DNA of 64,000 nt from Petrolisthes cinctipes. Taxonomy: Eukaryota > Arthropoda > Malacostraca > Decapoda > Porcellanidae. Below are positions 1 through 11,286 of the stretch, one piece after another (the first letter of the stretch is position 1; every line of letters starts with the position of its first letter). A program made the position numbers and the translations under genes. The notes beneath the pieces were generated by a model. It saw nothing but the letters and a program-made list of their open reading frames with translations. It did not search any database and had not been told where the DNA came from. Location: assembly GCA_033782935.1 (NCBI GenBank), contig JAWQEG010000500.1, forward strand, positions 124,001 through 188,000, given 5' to 3'.

Positions 1-304
1 ATCTAACTGCATAAGATTTTGCAAAAGGAATATCTATCCCTGGAACCCGGTCCAGTAGTGATGTGGGCAATATTTAAAGGGATTTAGCACCCCTTTGGCC
101 CCTGCCACTCCCTTTCAGTTCTTCAACTGTCCCTCTTTTCTTTCTATTTCCTTCCTGCTTGCTGTCTCACCTGCTTTTTCTTCAATTATTTAAATTCATA
201 TCTCGGTGCTTTATGACTTTTTAAATGTAAATGGTTACCAGTGGCTTTATTTCATATCTTCACTGCCAAAGTTTCATAATTATAGAACACTAATGTATTT
301 CAAG
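1..304. other. Non-coding, probable intron
   Basis: AT-rich sequence upstream of the first supported exon. It ends in a pyrimidine-rich stretch and an AG (303-304) that can serve as splice acceptor. An open frame continues upstream from 305 to 206, but nothing in it looks like protein of the downstream type. I see no other feature. Confidence 0.4.
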
Positions 305-2425
305 GTGCGGTCTGGTAAATACAAGGAGCCACTGGTTGGCCCTGCCCCTCCTCCAACCAGGAAAATATCAGTGGTGGAAACTCGCTTCCACGCTCACCCA
401 ATCTCTCACCAGGAGCACCGGGTGAGTTAGGTGTTTTTTATACCAATTGTTAGCTTCATTTCTCTCTTTCATTATGTGGGTTAGAGCATTTGGTTGTGGC
501 CACGTGATGCAACTAGCATTGCATCATACACAAGAGGTAACCAGGAAGTTTTATCTCATCCCATGCCACAATTGGAAATGGGTAGCCACCCTCCTGTTGT
601 AATCGACACAGTTGAGTCTCTTTACTTTGGAGACCTTTAAACTATGGAGATCCATTACTGGACAATAGACTCGTGTGGTTGTAGTTTCTGTCAAGTAGTG
701 ATCAGTTTTCCGTATCATTAGCTATTTTATACCCTTAAATAATCTGGTTCAGATAATCTAGCCTCATGATCATATACTGTACTGTATGGTACTCCATAGT
801 GGGGTAATATTGGACAGTGTATTTATAGTAGTAGGCATACTGTACTTGAGACAATGGAGGATATTGCTGGACATTGGATATACAGTATTAGGCATACTCA
901 AGACAAGTACTGGAAATGAAAGTTGATAATTCATCTTTTCACGAAGATATGTATGTGTATATATATTCTTCCCATGAACTTGTACAGATTAACCTAAATT
1001 ACAACAACAGGACCAGTGGTATGTATATTGGTACAAATATTCTTTAATTTAAACAGTTCTTGTACTATATTTCAGGTTGACATGACAAGTCCTAACTTAC
1101 TTCCATCTCAAGCAATACCTCGGGTTCCCACCACCACCACCGGCATTTCAGAGAAAGCCCAACTTGATTCCTGCAAAACATCCATCCCATCCCACAGTAT
1201 TGACTCACTCAAGACCACAAGTTTTCCAGTGTCCACCCAACACCCTGCACCGATTCCTTACCCTGTACCTGCTCCCCATGCAACACACTCAATACCCACA
1301 TCTCACTATGCAACAGTTTCTCACTCACCAAACTCAGTATCCAGTTCTCACCATCCAACTATTTCACATCTACCACACTCATTATCCGCTTCTCACCATG
1401 TACTTGCTTCACACTCACCACATTCATCCATTTTGGTTACTCATGATGCACACTCACCTCATTCACCACACACACACCATTCAGTCCACTTCTCAGATAT
1501 GACGTATGAGAGCCGCAATCAAAAGACCACTGCACCCAAGTTCACTTTCCCTCCCACCACCTCCCAGGCACCACCGACAAGCCATGTAGTGAACACCAAC
1601 CAAACTCAGTCATCACCAGTTCCACCCTCTATAGCTCACGAGATTCAAAAGCCATGCCAACCAATATACTCCGACATTCATGGTCAGGTAAGACCAGTTT
1701 CTTACAGCATTCCAGTCAACCATCCATCACACATTGCAGATGAAACTCACTTCTCATCCATTCACACAAATGGCCATCCAAGCCAAGTGTTACATTCAGT
1801 TAATCATGGACAGGAGATTGACCTCACTGTCAAGTCAGGCTATGACTTGAATGAAGCTATATCAATTCAACCAACAGTTAGTCATGCAGTTGTAGGTAGG
1901 CAGGTAGTTCATGTTCCCTCTGCTCATATCCAGCATCCAAGCCAGCATATGCATACTCTGCCTCACCATCACTATGAGAGTCACGCACATCATACTGATT
2001 ACCATTACGCTGATAGCCATCATCATCATCATCATCATCATCAGGAGAGTCATCAGTACCATGAAGAGGATCATCTCCATGACACAGAGCACTGTTCTTC
2101 TCGCCGGAGTCAACACCAGCCTATTGTTCCGAGAAGTCAGCAAGATCAGCCAACTGTTTGGAGGCACTCATGGACTGAGGGTGAGGCTCGGGAAGCTAGA
2201 GTGTGGAGTGGGCAGGAGAGCAGGACACAGAGAATTATGTGGCCTTCACATACTCAGGACAGAATTAGAGGCACCAGACAGGGCTGGGAAGGGCCAGAAG
2301 AGGTTAAGACCGACAATACTGTGACGTCAGGAGAGCTGACATCCCTTCTAAGACGTTTGGAACGTCGTACACCATCAGAGCAGTCACTCCTCGTGGCAGA
2401 GAGGGATGAAGATACTCTCATTTAA
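305..2425 (+). CDS. His/Ser/Pro-rich protein, last two exons (5'-partial)
   Basis: Exons 305-421 and 1076-2425. The first has acceptor AG at 303-304 and a strong donor (GTGAGT) at 422. The second has acceptor TTTCAG ending at 1075. Both boundaries are phase 0 and join without a stop, giving 39 plus 449 residues. The protein is low in complexity. The small exon is basic and proline-rich (PAPPPTRK). The large exon is rich in His, Ser, Pro and Thr, with recurring S-H-[SP] patterns and a run of about eight His near 2020-2045 inside an H-rich segment. A charged C-terminus follows, with an Arg/Glu-rich stretch ending in DEDTLI. There is no membrane segment or catalytic motif. I do not recognise the family. 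A metal-binding or disordered scaffold role is possible but unsupported. The Met at 1016 lies in the intron and is not the start. Upstream exons lie outside the window. Confidence 0.7.
1076..2425 (+). other. Terminal exon of the His-rich gene
   Basis: This exon carries the last 449 codons and the TAA stop. It is an unusually long single exon for an otherwise intron-rich region. The poly-His block is encoded by a CAT microsatellite, so its length is probably polymorphic. Confidence 0.75.
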
Positions 2426-2954
2426 ATCAATTTAAAAACATTATAATCAAAGCAAAATGTTTACATTTTTAGTAATGAAACCAACCTCATCCTTCACTTA
2501 GTCCTACTGATGAAATAATTTTAATTTCACTGCTTTTAACAGTTTTCAGTTACAGCACGTACTGTAATTTTTTTTTTTTTTTTTTTGTTAATTTGCCAGC
2601 AATGTATGTTCTTATTAGTTTCCAACCAGTCATGTAATTGTTTCTTCATATATAAAATTGTTCATGCATATCCAGTTTATATGTACGGTATTGAGAAGTA
2701 TGAATTACTGGCATGATTCTTTAGCACTAGCCAAGTAACTTGTCCAGAGTTGGCTGTGGGTGTAATCTCATTTCTACAATAATCTTGGAACATTTTGAGT
2801 ACAGTTGTAGTTGTGATTTTTGTGGCTTATAGGTATCACATTATAGGTTTAACCCTACACAGTAACCTGTTAGTATTGATTGTAAAGTTAATTTTGTGTG
2901 TGTGTGTGCTCGAGTTTGTTCATACTGTACTGAAATAGAAATAACTCAAGTCTT

Positions 2955-2960
2955 AATAAA
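2955..2960 (+). terminator. Polyadenylation signal of the His-rich gene
   Basis: AATAAA about 530 nt past the stop codon at 2425, after an AT-rich 3' UTR that contains a T-tract (about 2570-2586) and a short TG run. It is the best-placed canonical signal for the upstream gene. Confidence 0.55.
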
Positions 2961-3943
2961 CGGAAAATAATGTTCATATTCAAGTGAATCTATTGGGTTT
3001 GAACGAGAGTGTATTGATCAAAACTATTTATTTCTTAAGACTGTACTGGATATATATTGGCATTGTAGCTACTATACTATACATGTACAGTATTTTCTCA
3101 GTGTAGAAGATAATTTATCATAGTGTAGATGTTGAGTGATGTATGGAAAATATGAATGTTGTAAGGGAAGTGTGATTAGTCAGTGAAATGAAGGCAGCTG
3201 ATTTCTCCAGACTCTCTTATAAAACAGACCACTCATATCAAGATGACCTGTTTCTTGGCACTGTATTGTTTGGAAGAATTGGTAGCTTCTCTTCACCCAC
3301 AAAATATTATCTAATTTAAGATTTAGTAAACAGTCGTAGATTGACTGTTGTCCTTATTCATTTTTTTTATTGATTTGTTTATGGCTGCTTTAAATTGGAA
3401 ACCGTAGACATAGTGGAAAACTTATGCTAGTATCCGATTGATTATAGTGCAATATGGAAACAAGTACAATATTATGTATCAAAAACCAAAAAGAGGGAGT
3501 GGAAAACTTGTAAGACAATCAAAGTAACAGATAAATTAAGTTAATTAAATATACTCTGAAAGTGATTGATAGAATCCATCCAGTTTTGTATCAGATATTA
3601 CATCACTCAGAATATACAATTCTTATATCCTTTGACTGACTGATGTAAATAAACACCTCACTGTATTTTAGCTATGAAACACTCAAATATATAAATGTTA
3701 GGTGAAGGTTTCTTTCTTATGGCATTAAATCAAGTTATTTAGACCACTCTGCATTACCTGGTGCTGTGCATTATATCAAATTACAATATGGTGTAACGTT
3801 TGTGCATACTCAAGGTGACACTTAGATCTGATCATTAGATCATGACAAGGTATTAATATACTTTACCTTGATATTAATATTCTTTGTAGACTGTAAGTAG
3901 GCCTACATGGAAATTACAACATGTTTCTGAATAATGTAATATA
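2961..3943. other. AT-rich intergenic, nothing recognised
   Basis: I find no ORF, structured RNA or repeat in this stretch. Confidence 0.5.
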
Positions 3944-4463
3944 CAGCCTGCTAAAAAAGTTTTGGAATCACCCCTATGACAGTGTGATGTAATGTTGGCA
4001 TGCCTGACTGGCGAGTGTCATACCTCCGCCACCCTCCCAGTACCTCTGGCCTCCGTGCCCCAGGCCTCTGTCCTGTCCTGTCCCTCAGGACCCTCAGTGG
4101 CTCATGGGCATTCAAGGAGGGATGACGTTGTTTCACCTAGTGCTATTTCTTCTGGGTATTTCACAGTTATTTTTGTTCTAAAATACTCAAACGCATTTCC
4201 TTATGTTTAATAATGAATAGTCAAATAGTAAGAGTTCTTGAACACTCAAAATTTGATTTAAAATCAGCTAAACTTTTGATATAAAACAGTTGTCACTGCC
4301 GCGGCCCGCATATTATAGGCCGGGGCGAAGACGATATTCGTTCAGCATGTCTCGGATGACACGAGGCACCGGCTGCCCAGTCAGTGGAGTACCAACCCTA
4401 CATCGCTTACCCATGTTAAAATTAACATAGGGGTGGTTCCAAAACATTGTTTGCAGACTACTG
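3944..4463. mobile_element. Mariner/Tc1-type MITE
   Basis: Imperfect inverted ends of about 37 bp (3944-3980 and 4427-4463) share the core GGTTCCAAAAC / GTTTTGGAATC and are flanked by TA dinucleotides (3942-3943, 4464-4465). TA target sites and a CAG-type terminus are typical of Tc1/mariner elements. The 520-bp interior is GC-richer than its surroundings and has no transposase reading frame, so this is a non-autonomous copy. Confidence 0.65.
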
Positions 4464-4465
4464 TA

Positions 4466-5889
4466 CTGTACAGTCGTACACAAAAGCCCTGTCTCACCTG
4501 GCAGTCCTTAGCTGTAACAATACCAGTAATGTATCAGGGGATGGGACAATCCCCGATCCCTTTCCAAAGACTGTTGGGTCCACTTTACATGCCTATATCC
4601 TATGCTGTGCAATAGTTACTCTGTCATGTTTTATTAAATATTTGAACTCAGAAGAAGTTATCAAATATTTAGTACAGATTTTCAGTAGTACTTTTTCTGT
4701 TGTAGGAATACCACAAGGTTAGGACAGAAGTTACATGTAGGTATTCTATGCTCACATGGTGTTACTTGTTGACAATCTCAGTTTCCAATACAGATGCACA
4801 TTTATCAATTTTCTTTTTATAATTTACTTTTATTAGGCAGTCTTATACCTTTGTTGAATAAATATCATGATGCTACAAAGTATTAATGTTCACTTTTTTC
4901 ATAGTGCTGCTAACTCTGTGATTTGTTTTCATAATGATATTAATACATGAAGTGCTATGAAAAAGACCCACCCCTTGTACCTGACAGGCTTAGAGGTAAC
5001 AATAAGCAGTATAGTAATGTATAGCCTACAGGTGAATTTCATACTGCACACATATTTTACCATTTACATCAATGTTGTCCTAAGGTTCTGATGGCCTGGA
5101 AGAGACGCAACTGTTATCTGTACTAGATATAAGCTGACAGCAGGCCCAAAGTTCAGCTTCACATGAGTGGTTTCATGCGCACATTTTTTTTGCCACACAG
5201 TGTAGAAATTAATTAAGTAAAATGGGATCATTCACATGGTAGTCAAACGGCCACATAACTGTGGTTCATCTGTAGCACAGTACAGTTGGTGACGTGGAAA
5301 ATTTCCATCAGATATTTTTTTTAAAGTACTGTATTTGTAATATGAACACAGTAATTATGATTGACATTAGGAAATACAGTACTATGTAAACTTTTGCATT
5401 CTACCATCCACATTAAAAGATGGCTCAGAGGAATGGCAGCAAGCCCCAACCAAGACATATATTTTGTGTTATTGTACTGTAGTACCTACCTGCAACTTTA
5501 ACGGGGCACGAGGATATCTTGGGACCAGCCCAGTCAGTGTATCTTTTGGTGTGGATGTCCATCTGTCTGTGTCTGTCTCTCTGTCATTTGCCCATCTCTT
5601 ACATAAGCTTAATCAATCTTTCTCTTACATGTGTACATAATCAAGGAAGGTAGTAAAAGACAAATAAAAGAAGGAATGAATGAAATTAAGAAGAAAAGAC
5701 AAAAGAACAAACAAAATGAAATAGACAGTGCAAAAATTAAAAGGACAAATCGAAGGAAAAACAAGGAATGAATGAGGAAGAAATTGAAGAGAGCCATTCA
5801 ATGAGTATGAGTGAGTGAGGGAGTGATGGGCAATACTCTTGTCACTACTGTATAACAAAATTATTGTCTCCGGGGAAATAACAGTTATA
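4466..5889. other. Intergenic, nothing recognised
   Basis: AT-rich. Contains a purine-rich stretch at about 5640-5830 that produces low-complexity reading frames on the minus strand. No gene or element is supported. Confidence 0.5.
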
Positions 5890-6271
5890 ACGTCTGGGTT
5901 ACTACCTGGGGGTGCACCAAACTCACAAGGAATTACACTGGGTTTATTAGATATGTTTATACAAGTTGTATTTGGTACACTCTCACTCTAGACTCCAGGG
6001 AGCCTGGGTTAAGGTAAGTATGGATAGTGAGCACTTGAGTAAGGCTGGGCTGCAGGAGTTGGGCAGCTGGACAGGTAGGTGGGCAGTAGAGAGTAACAGC
6101 AGGTAGGTCGGCAGCAGGCAGGTAGGTGAGCAGCTATACTCCGTCCATTCCTAGCTTGCAATTGAAGCCTACGCTGCGGTTGAAATCTGGTTGCTGATTG
6201 GTCAGTTTTCGCAGGCAGCCTCGTCTCCCGCTCACCGCTAGACAACAACAAATGTCACCTTCCGCACTACA
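5890..6271 (-). mobile_element. LTR-like segment (possible solo LTR)
   Basis: This segment resembles the layout of the better-supported LTR at 7489/15329. Read on the minus strand it opens with TGTAG at 6271. It has a GC-rich, G/C-skewed first half and an AATAAA (plus-strand TTTATT near 5941) in the second half. It ends close to a GTAGTAACCC stretch also seen near the end of the other LTR. Overall similarity between the two is low, so they are at best related families. The boundaries are uncertain. Confidence 0.3.
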
Positions 6272-7470
6272 AATTATGCTTATATTTATCGTACCTCACT
6301 TATTTCGTGTTATATTTACTTAATTCCTTGTCAGTAGACATATTAATAATAGTGCATTATCACTGTGTTGAATGAGAATTCAAAATAATAAAATATAAAC
6401 TAGAAAATGCGAGTTGAAGTTGAAAAGCGGGGCTAAATGTTTATAGCATTTTTTATTCCAGGCCGAATTTTACACATTTTTATCAAGCTCATATAAACAA
6501 CATTATTTGCAAGTTATAGAGTAAATCCTCCTGAACACGATGGTGTTGTCAGATTTTAGAAAGACCAAAAAGGAAGGTAAATAACGTAAATATAAATTGT
6601 TGCAGTAACCTAATCTTTCATCCCCACACCTCGCCTCGTCTCTGTGGATGGGCGGCTGCTCACTCTATAGTACCCCCCAAAAGAACAAAAGAAAAATAAA
6701 GACCCGTGGAGTGGGTATATACATATGGCAAAAGACTTGGAATATAAATGGGTGTGTAATACATAAAGAGTACGTGTAGAGTGGAAGGGGGTAAGTAGGT
6801 AGCGGGATGTAGTTAGGAGGGTGAAGTGTTTGTAAGGGTGGAGGGTGGTGTCTAGTAATATCTAGTTGGAGTGTCTGGGTAGTGTGGGTGGGTGTCTGTG
6901 TTGTAAATTAGTGACATGAATTTAGTTGGGTGGTGGACGGTTCTGCTGGACCTGGTGACGAACCCATCCGGCACAGGTGCTGGGTCGGGTGTTGGTGTGC
7001 GGTCTCCAGGATGCGTGGCAGTGGTCGGATGTCCGGCTCCGTGGGTGGCGGCGTGTGGTGTTGTGTGTCGTCTGTGGGGAGACAAAAGGGATTACGGATG
7101 TCGTTGGCGGGGGTGGTGGGTCAGGGGGTGGGGTGCAAATAAACACAAAAATGGGGGTTGCACTGTGTAGGTGTTTGTGTGGAAAATACCTTAGGAGTGG
7201 GATCGGCGGTGGTGTGGAATGTTGTAGAAGTAGCGGTGGGTTGTAGTCGTCGATCGCAGCTTGTAGGTAGTGGCGTGGAGAAGTTGTAGCACGTACTAGT
7301 AGTGTAGGGTTGTTGTGGCTTGTAGATGTGACGTGGAGTAGCTGTAGCACGAGGTTGTAGCGTGGAGTAGTTGTAGCACGTGGACGTTGTAGCGTGGAGT
7401 AGTTGTAGCACGGGGATGTAGTGTGGAGTAGTTGTAGCTTGGAATTGTTGTAGGTTGTGTTAGCGAGCTG
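6272..7470 (-). mobile_element. Internal region of an LTR element, decayed
   Basis: Sequence following the primer-binding site at 7471-7486 in minus orientation. It holds no gag or pol similarity. The open frame at 6922-7542 is low-complexity translation of a minisatellite. If it belongs to the LTR element, that element is a non-autonomous or heavily deleted derivative. Confidence 0.3.
7241..7450. repeat. Minisatellite, ~25-35 bp units
   Basis: Several degenerate copies of a unit containing AGCGTGGAGTAGTTGTAGCA. The unit translates as tyrosine/threonine-rich nonsense in several frames. Confidence 0.65.
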
Positions 7471-7486
7471 AATTCCAGGGTCACCA
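7471..7486 (-). other. Primer-binding site of LTR element
   Basis: On the minus strand it reads TGGTGACCCTGGAATT, two bases after an LTR end in TTACA. TGG followed by tRNA-like 3'-end complement is the usual primer site of Gypsy-type elements, and TGGTGACCC is a common invertebrate form. It fixes the element's orientation as minus. Confidence 0.55.
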
Positions 7487-7548
7487 ATTGTAACCACAGG
7501 GTAGCGTGTTACTAGCAGGGATGAACAGACTCGCTTGTACACGGTAAC

Positions 7549-7772
7549 ATTATTGGTAAAGTGGAACCAGCACAGCTGGATTGCTATAGAATACTCCCCT
7601 TCTCCAGCCCAGGCCCCGTATAGGCATATTCTGGGCTAGAAGGGTCTATTCCGTGACGATCATCAGAAGTAAATAAAAATTCAAATCTGGCGCTGTACTG
7701 ATATGGGAGCCACCTGGTGGTGGCCTGTAGAGGTACTGACCCCGCTCTGGAGCAGCGGCTGCTCGTCCACTC
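7549..7772 (+). repeat. DIRS left inverted terminal repeat
   Basis: Matches the reverse complement of 14732-14943 with only a few differences, including a small indel beside the ATTTAC stretch. The outermost ATTATTGGTAAA is shared with the internal complementary region and sets the terminus at 7549. Confidence 0.85.
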
Positions 7773-8585
7773 TGTCGCGGAACACGTCCTTGTCAACATC
7801 TACGCTCCTCGCTGCTCCGCTATGGTATTGTGTTCACGTGTTCCTGCTATCGTTTCTTTTGTGTTCTAGTGGCCTGCCTGCTTTGCAGATGTGTGTGTGT
7901 GTGTGTGTGTTATTGGTGCGTAAGGGATTTAGTGTGGGGATTTGTGTTTCCTTTCCTGGGGGCTGGGTTCGTTTTGTCCCTCCCCTGGGGGTCTGTTGGG
8001 GCCCCTTTTTTCGGGGTTTTTCCCCTTCCCTACCCTTTCTCCCTTCCTCCTGCCACTAGTACACTTCAGTTTGTGTTTTTCCTCGGGGTTTTATGGTTTT
8101 TTCAGCGAGTGTGTTCTTCCCCACGTGGGGCCCTTGCCTCCCCACGTGGTGCTGGTGAAGGGCTACTTTAGCCCCTTTGGTGCTTCTTCCCCGAGTGTTG
8201 TGTAGTGTTACGTGGTGTTGTGGGTAGCGAGGATTGTGCCCAGGTTCTCGCTTCCGTCTCCCTGCGTGTTTTTGGTGTTTTTTGGTGTTTTTTCCCAGTG
8301 TGTGTGTTTCCCTGGGGTTTGCCCCTCAGGCTGTCTGTGCCTCTCCTTTCAGGGCCTGCGGGCCGGGGTTGTTTCCCCGCTCCCGCGGGAGGGGTTTTTT
8401 GGCTTACGGGGTTTTTCTCTGGTTAGTGCGTGTGGGGGTTTGTTGGTGGGAATGTGTCTCCTGGGAGCTGAGGGGCACGCTCCCCTTTCTACCCTTCCCC
8501 TGTTTTATTTAGTGGTTTCCCGTGTTTTTATGCTGTGTACGAATGGATTCACGTGTTAACCCCTTTTGTGTTTTTTCTCCCTCAG
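7773..8585 (+). other. DIRS 5' leader, pyrimidine- and GT-rich
   Basis: Non-coding leader between the left repeat and gag, with a TG run near 7888-7908 and long T/C/G tracts. It ends in a strong polypyrimidine tract and CAG at 8583-8585, which may be a splice acceptor for a leader intron whose donor I could not fix. Open frames here lack similarity to anything and look incidental. Confidence 0.45.
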
Positions 8586-10270
8586 TCTACTCGTGCCTTA
8601 TATGCTTCTTCGGGGTGTACCGTGCGGGTTTCCCCTGACGGCCACCTGCACTGTTCGCCTCACGCACCCTGCTTCACGCCCAAGGGTTACGACCCTTTGG
8701 CGTGTGGTGTGTGCCGCCCCTGGGCTGAGTTGTGTCGGGAGACTCCCGCCTCTGCCCGCCCCAAACTCCCTGCCCTTGCTTCTCTTCGTACCGCTTGGAC
8801 TAGGGCTAGGAGAATGGCGCACACAAGCGAGACGGCTCTTCCTTGTCGTGGGCGGACCCGTTTTTGGGGACTGAACTGGGCTTGTCCAGGACCCGTTTCC
8901 CTTCAACGTGCCTCTCGGAGTCTCAGGGGATTGAACCCCCTGTGACCCGAGAAGCTACGTCTCCATCCCTAGACGGTACTGCGACTCCTTTCCGAGGCTT
9001 TACGCCCCAGGAAGCGAGCGAGTCTATCGCACTGGTCACCCGACATACCTCACCGGTACAAGGGCCCAGCAGGGATCCTACCGCTTCATCGCCCCAAAGA
9101 GCCGGCTCTTCGGGTCGCTCTCGGGGGTGCAAGCGTTCTGTGAAAAGGGCCCGCCACTCTAAGAAGACCCGGACTCGCCGTTGTTCTCCTTCCTCCTCGT
9201 CGTCTTCTTCTTCCTCCTCGTCGTCCTCGTCGGAGGACTCTCCTTCTCCCATCCGCAAGTCCCGCAAGGATAAGCGGAGGGAGGAGAGCCCTTCGTCGAG
9301 GAAGATTGCACGGATTATCCGCACTCTCGTCCCTAACGCCCTTCCTGCCTTCCCACCTTCGGGTCCCGCTGTCCTGCCTCCGGTAGCGGCAGTGGTACCC
9401 GTTCTTGAACCCGCCCTTACTATCCCACTCCCTGCCTCATCGCCGGCCGGAATCGCGAGTCCCCCCGGGGATTTTGGAGACGTTCCCGTTCCTCCAATGT
9501 CTCCGGGGCTCGAGTCCCCGACTGGTATCCTGGCAGAGGAGCTGGCTACCTCCTCTCCTCCTTCCCCGTCGACCCCTTCTGTGGACGACGGGTGCCTTCC
9601 CTACTCTTGGTCCTTCCTGGACCCATTCATCAGAGGGCAGACTGGTGGCGTGGTCTCCAGACACCACTCAACCAGACGTTTGGATCAGGAGGGACGACGT
9701 CCTTGTGAAGTGGGGAGCGGACGAGAAGGGCGACGCAGTGCCCTTCTATAAAGTTCGCCCGATCTCCGCCCCAGTACCCACGTCCTCGAAGGTCTCCTCT
9801 GCGGCTACCTTGGACGCGATGGGCTTCTTGGTGGAGTACAGTCATTTACAGCTGTCCCAGGCCTGGAAGGTTGACCGCTCCTCCGGGAACACGGCAATCT
9901 TTCTGTCCTCGGACGAGTACTTCCCAGAGGATAAGGGCGACGGGGACTTGGACATTCCTGCCCTTCTCCTTAAGTCCCTGGACCACCAGAAGCACACCGC
10001 CTCCAAGAAACCACCTCCTCCGTCTTTCCCCGTCATCCTCCCTCCTTCCCGTGCCCCGCCGGGTTTGAGGGAATGCTTGTGGAAGACGGAGAAGGAGCCA
10101 CCGGTCCCCTATCAACTGAAGGAGCCCAAGGGTAAGCTAAGACAGGCGGAAACAGCCGCCCGGTTGGAGTTGTCCCACATCATCTCCACCGGTACGGCTG
10201 TCTTTCTCCTACGGGACTGTGTCAGCGCACTCACCACCACCTTTCACGAGATGTCAGGTTTACAGCTAGC

Positions 10271-10389
10271 GTGAGTACCGTTACTTCTCGTTTTTGTTTT
10301 TGTTGTGGGATACAGGGTAAGGGGACTATCAGTTAACTTTCGAGTCTCTACCTCGGGTTCGCTCGGTTTTTCTTGTTTATCCCATACAG
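10271..10389 (+). other. Candidate spliceosomal intron 1 in DIRS
   Basis: 119 bp. Donor GTGAGT, T-rich tract, acceptor ATACAG. The split codon (phase 2) joins frame 0 to frame 2 with no stop. Unspliced, the frame ends inside the donor itself. Confidence 0.65.
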
Positions 10390-10651
10390 CGACACTCTCA
10401 CGTCCATGGTCACCGTTCTGGAAGGCGTCAGGGCCATGACGACGCACAACCCTCGGGAGGCGGCGAGGAACTTCGCCTCGGCGAGGCTGGCGACCCGCCA
10501 GGCAGCCGCAAAATCCGCTCCGGAAATGGCGCAGAGGTGCATGGTGCAGGCTGCTCCACTTTCCCCTGCGCTGTTCGACCAGGCAGCAACGGATGCGGTA
10601 TTCTCTTCCCTCCCGGGCGGTCATCAACCTCCCAAAACCTTCTACCTCCAA

Positions 10652-10756
10652 GTAAGTTCCATTCGGTTGAATCTTTTACTTTGAGAAATTGTTACACGTA
10701 TGGGGAGATAGAGGGAAATTCGTGGGTCTGTTCCTAACCAGTCTGTTTGTCCGTAG
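10652..10756 (+). other. Candidate spliceosomal intron 2 in DIRS
   Basis: 105 bp. Donor GTAAGT, acceptor CCGTAG. Phase 0, frame 2 continues on both sides. Confidence 0.6.
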
Positions 10757-11065
10757 GCCACGTGCCCCGCAGCCAGCCAGACCGTCTTTCCAACCTTGAA
10801 GGCCTTCCCAGCCTTCGAGGCAACCCAGGACAACTTACCCCACTCCACAGCAGCACCCCAGGTTCCACCACAGGGGCCAGCAGCCGTTTCGTGGGAGAGG
10901 GCAGGGCTCCAAGCCCTATTCCAGACCCAAGCCCTCCTTCTCCCACCCCTCCCAGAAAGACCGCTCCACTTGAGGTTCCCGTCCGGGGGTGCCTCACGGG
11001 GTGGTCAGCAGCCTGGCCGTCCCATGGTTCGCCAGGGCCTGTCTTGGCCCTGGATATCTGTACCG

Positions 11066-11286
11066 GTGAGTAACTGTTCTTCTCACCCTCCTTGTTTTGA
11101 CATTTCTGACATATGACATAACCTCCCCACCTTGGGTTCCCGTTAGGGTCAAAATCAGATCTCCCGTTATGGTCATAATTTCTCCCTCACTACATGTCAT
11201 CCTCCCCCACCCCCCTCCCCGGGTCCCTCGGGTCCCGGGCTAGGATTAACTGTGTACCCACTGACACCTGTCACTTTCCGTTACAG
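11066..11286 (+). other. Candidate spliceosomal intron 3 in DIRS
   Basis: 221 bp. Donor GTGAGT, acceptor CGTTACAG. Phase 0, it joins the end of the gag-like frame to the RT frame (frame 1), so splicing would make a gag-pol fusion. Confidence 0.6.

Larger units (their letters stand above)
8586..11065 (+). pseudogene. DIRS gag-like ORF, frameshifted and spliced
   Basis: The reading frame moves from frame 0 (about 8586-8830) to frame 2 (about 8830-9650), back to frame 0 (about 9650-10270), then continues after two introns in frame 2 (10390-10651, 10757-11065). The first part has a Cys/His cluster resembling a zinc-binding site (HLHC, HAPC, CGVC). The middle has a long serine run with flanking RS/KR-rich basic stretches near 9190-9300. 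The later part contains an acidic/hydrophobic segment and a Gln/Ala-rich helix-like stretch. Gag proteins of this class bind nucleic acid and assemble particles. That role is inferred from position and composition. The frame changes near 8835 and 9650 have no splice signals and are taken as mutations. The start codon is not determined. Confidence 0.65.

Noticed and set aside
1016..1075. Upstream Met as start of the His-rich ORF
   Set aside because: It lies in intron sequence. The TTTCAG acceptor at 1075 and the matching phase-0 exon at 305-421 explain the frame.
5890..7488. A complete short LTR element with both LTRs (5890-6271 and 7489/15329)
   Set aside because: The two LTR-like segments share layout but too little sequence to be the two ends of one insertion.
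8535..8585. Met at 8535 as gag start
   Set aside because: It precedes a polypyrimidine-CAG junction and encodes a hydrophobic stretch unlike the following Cys/His region. The true start is undetermined.
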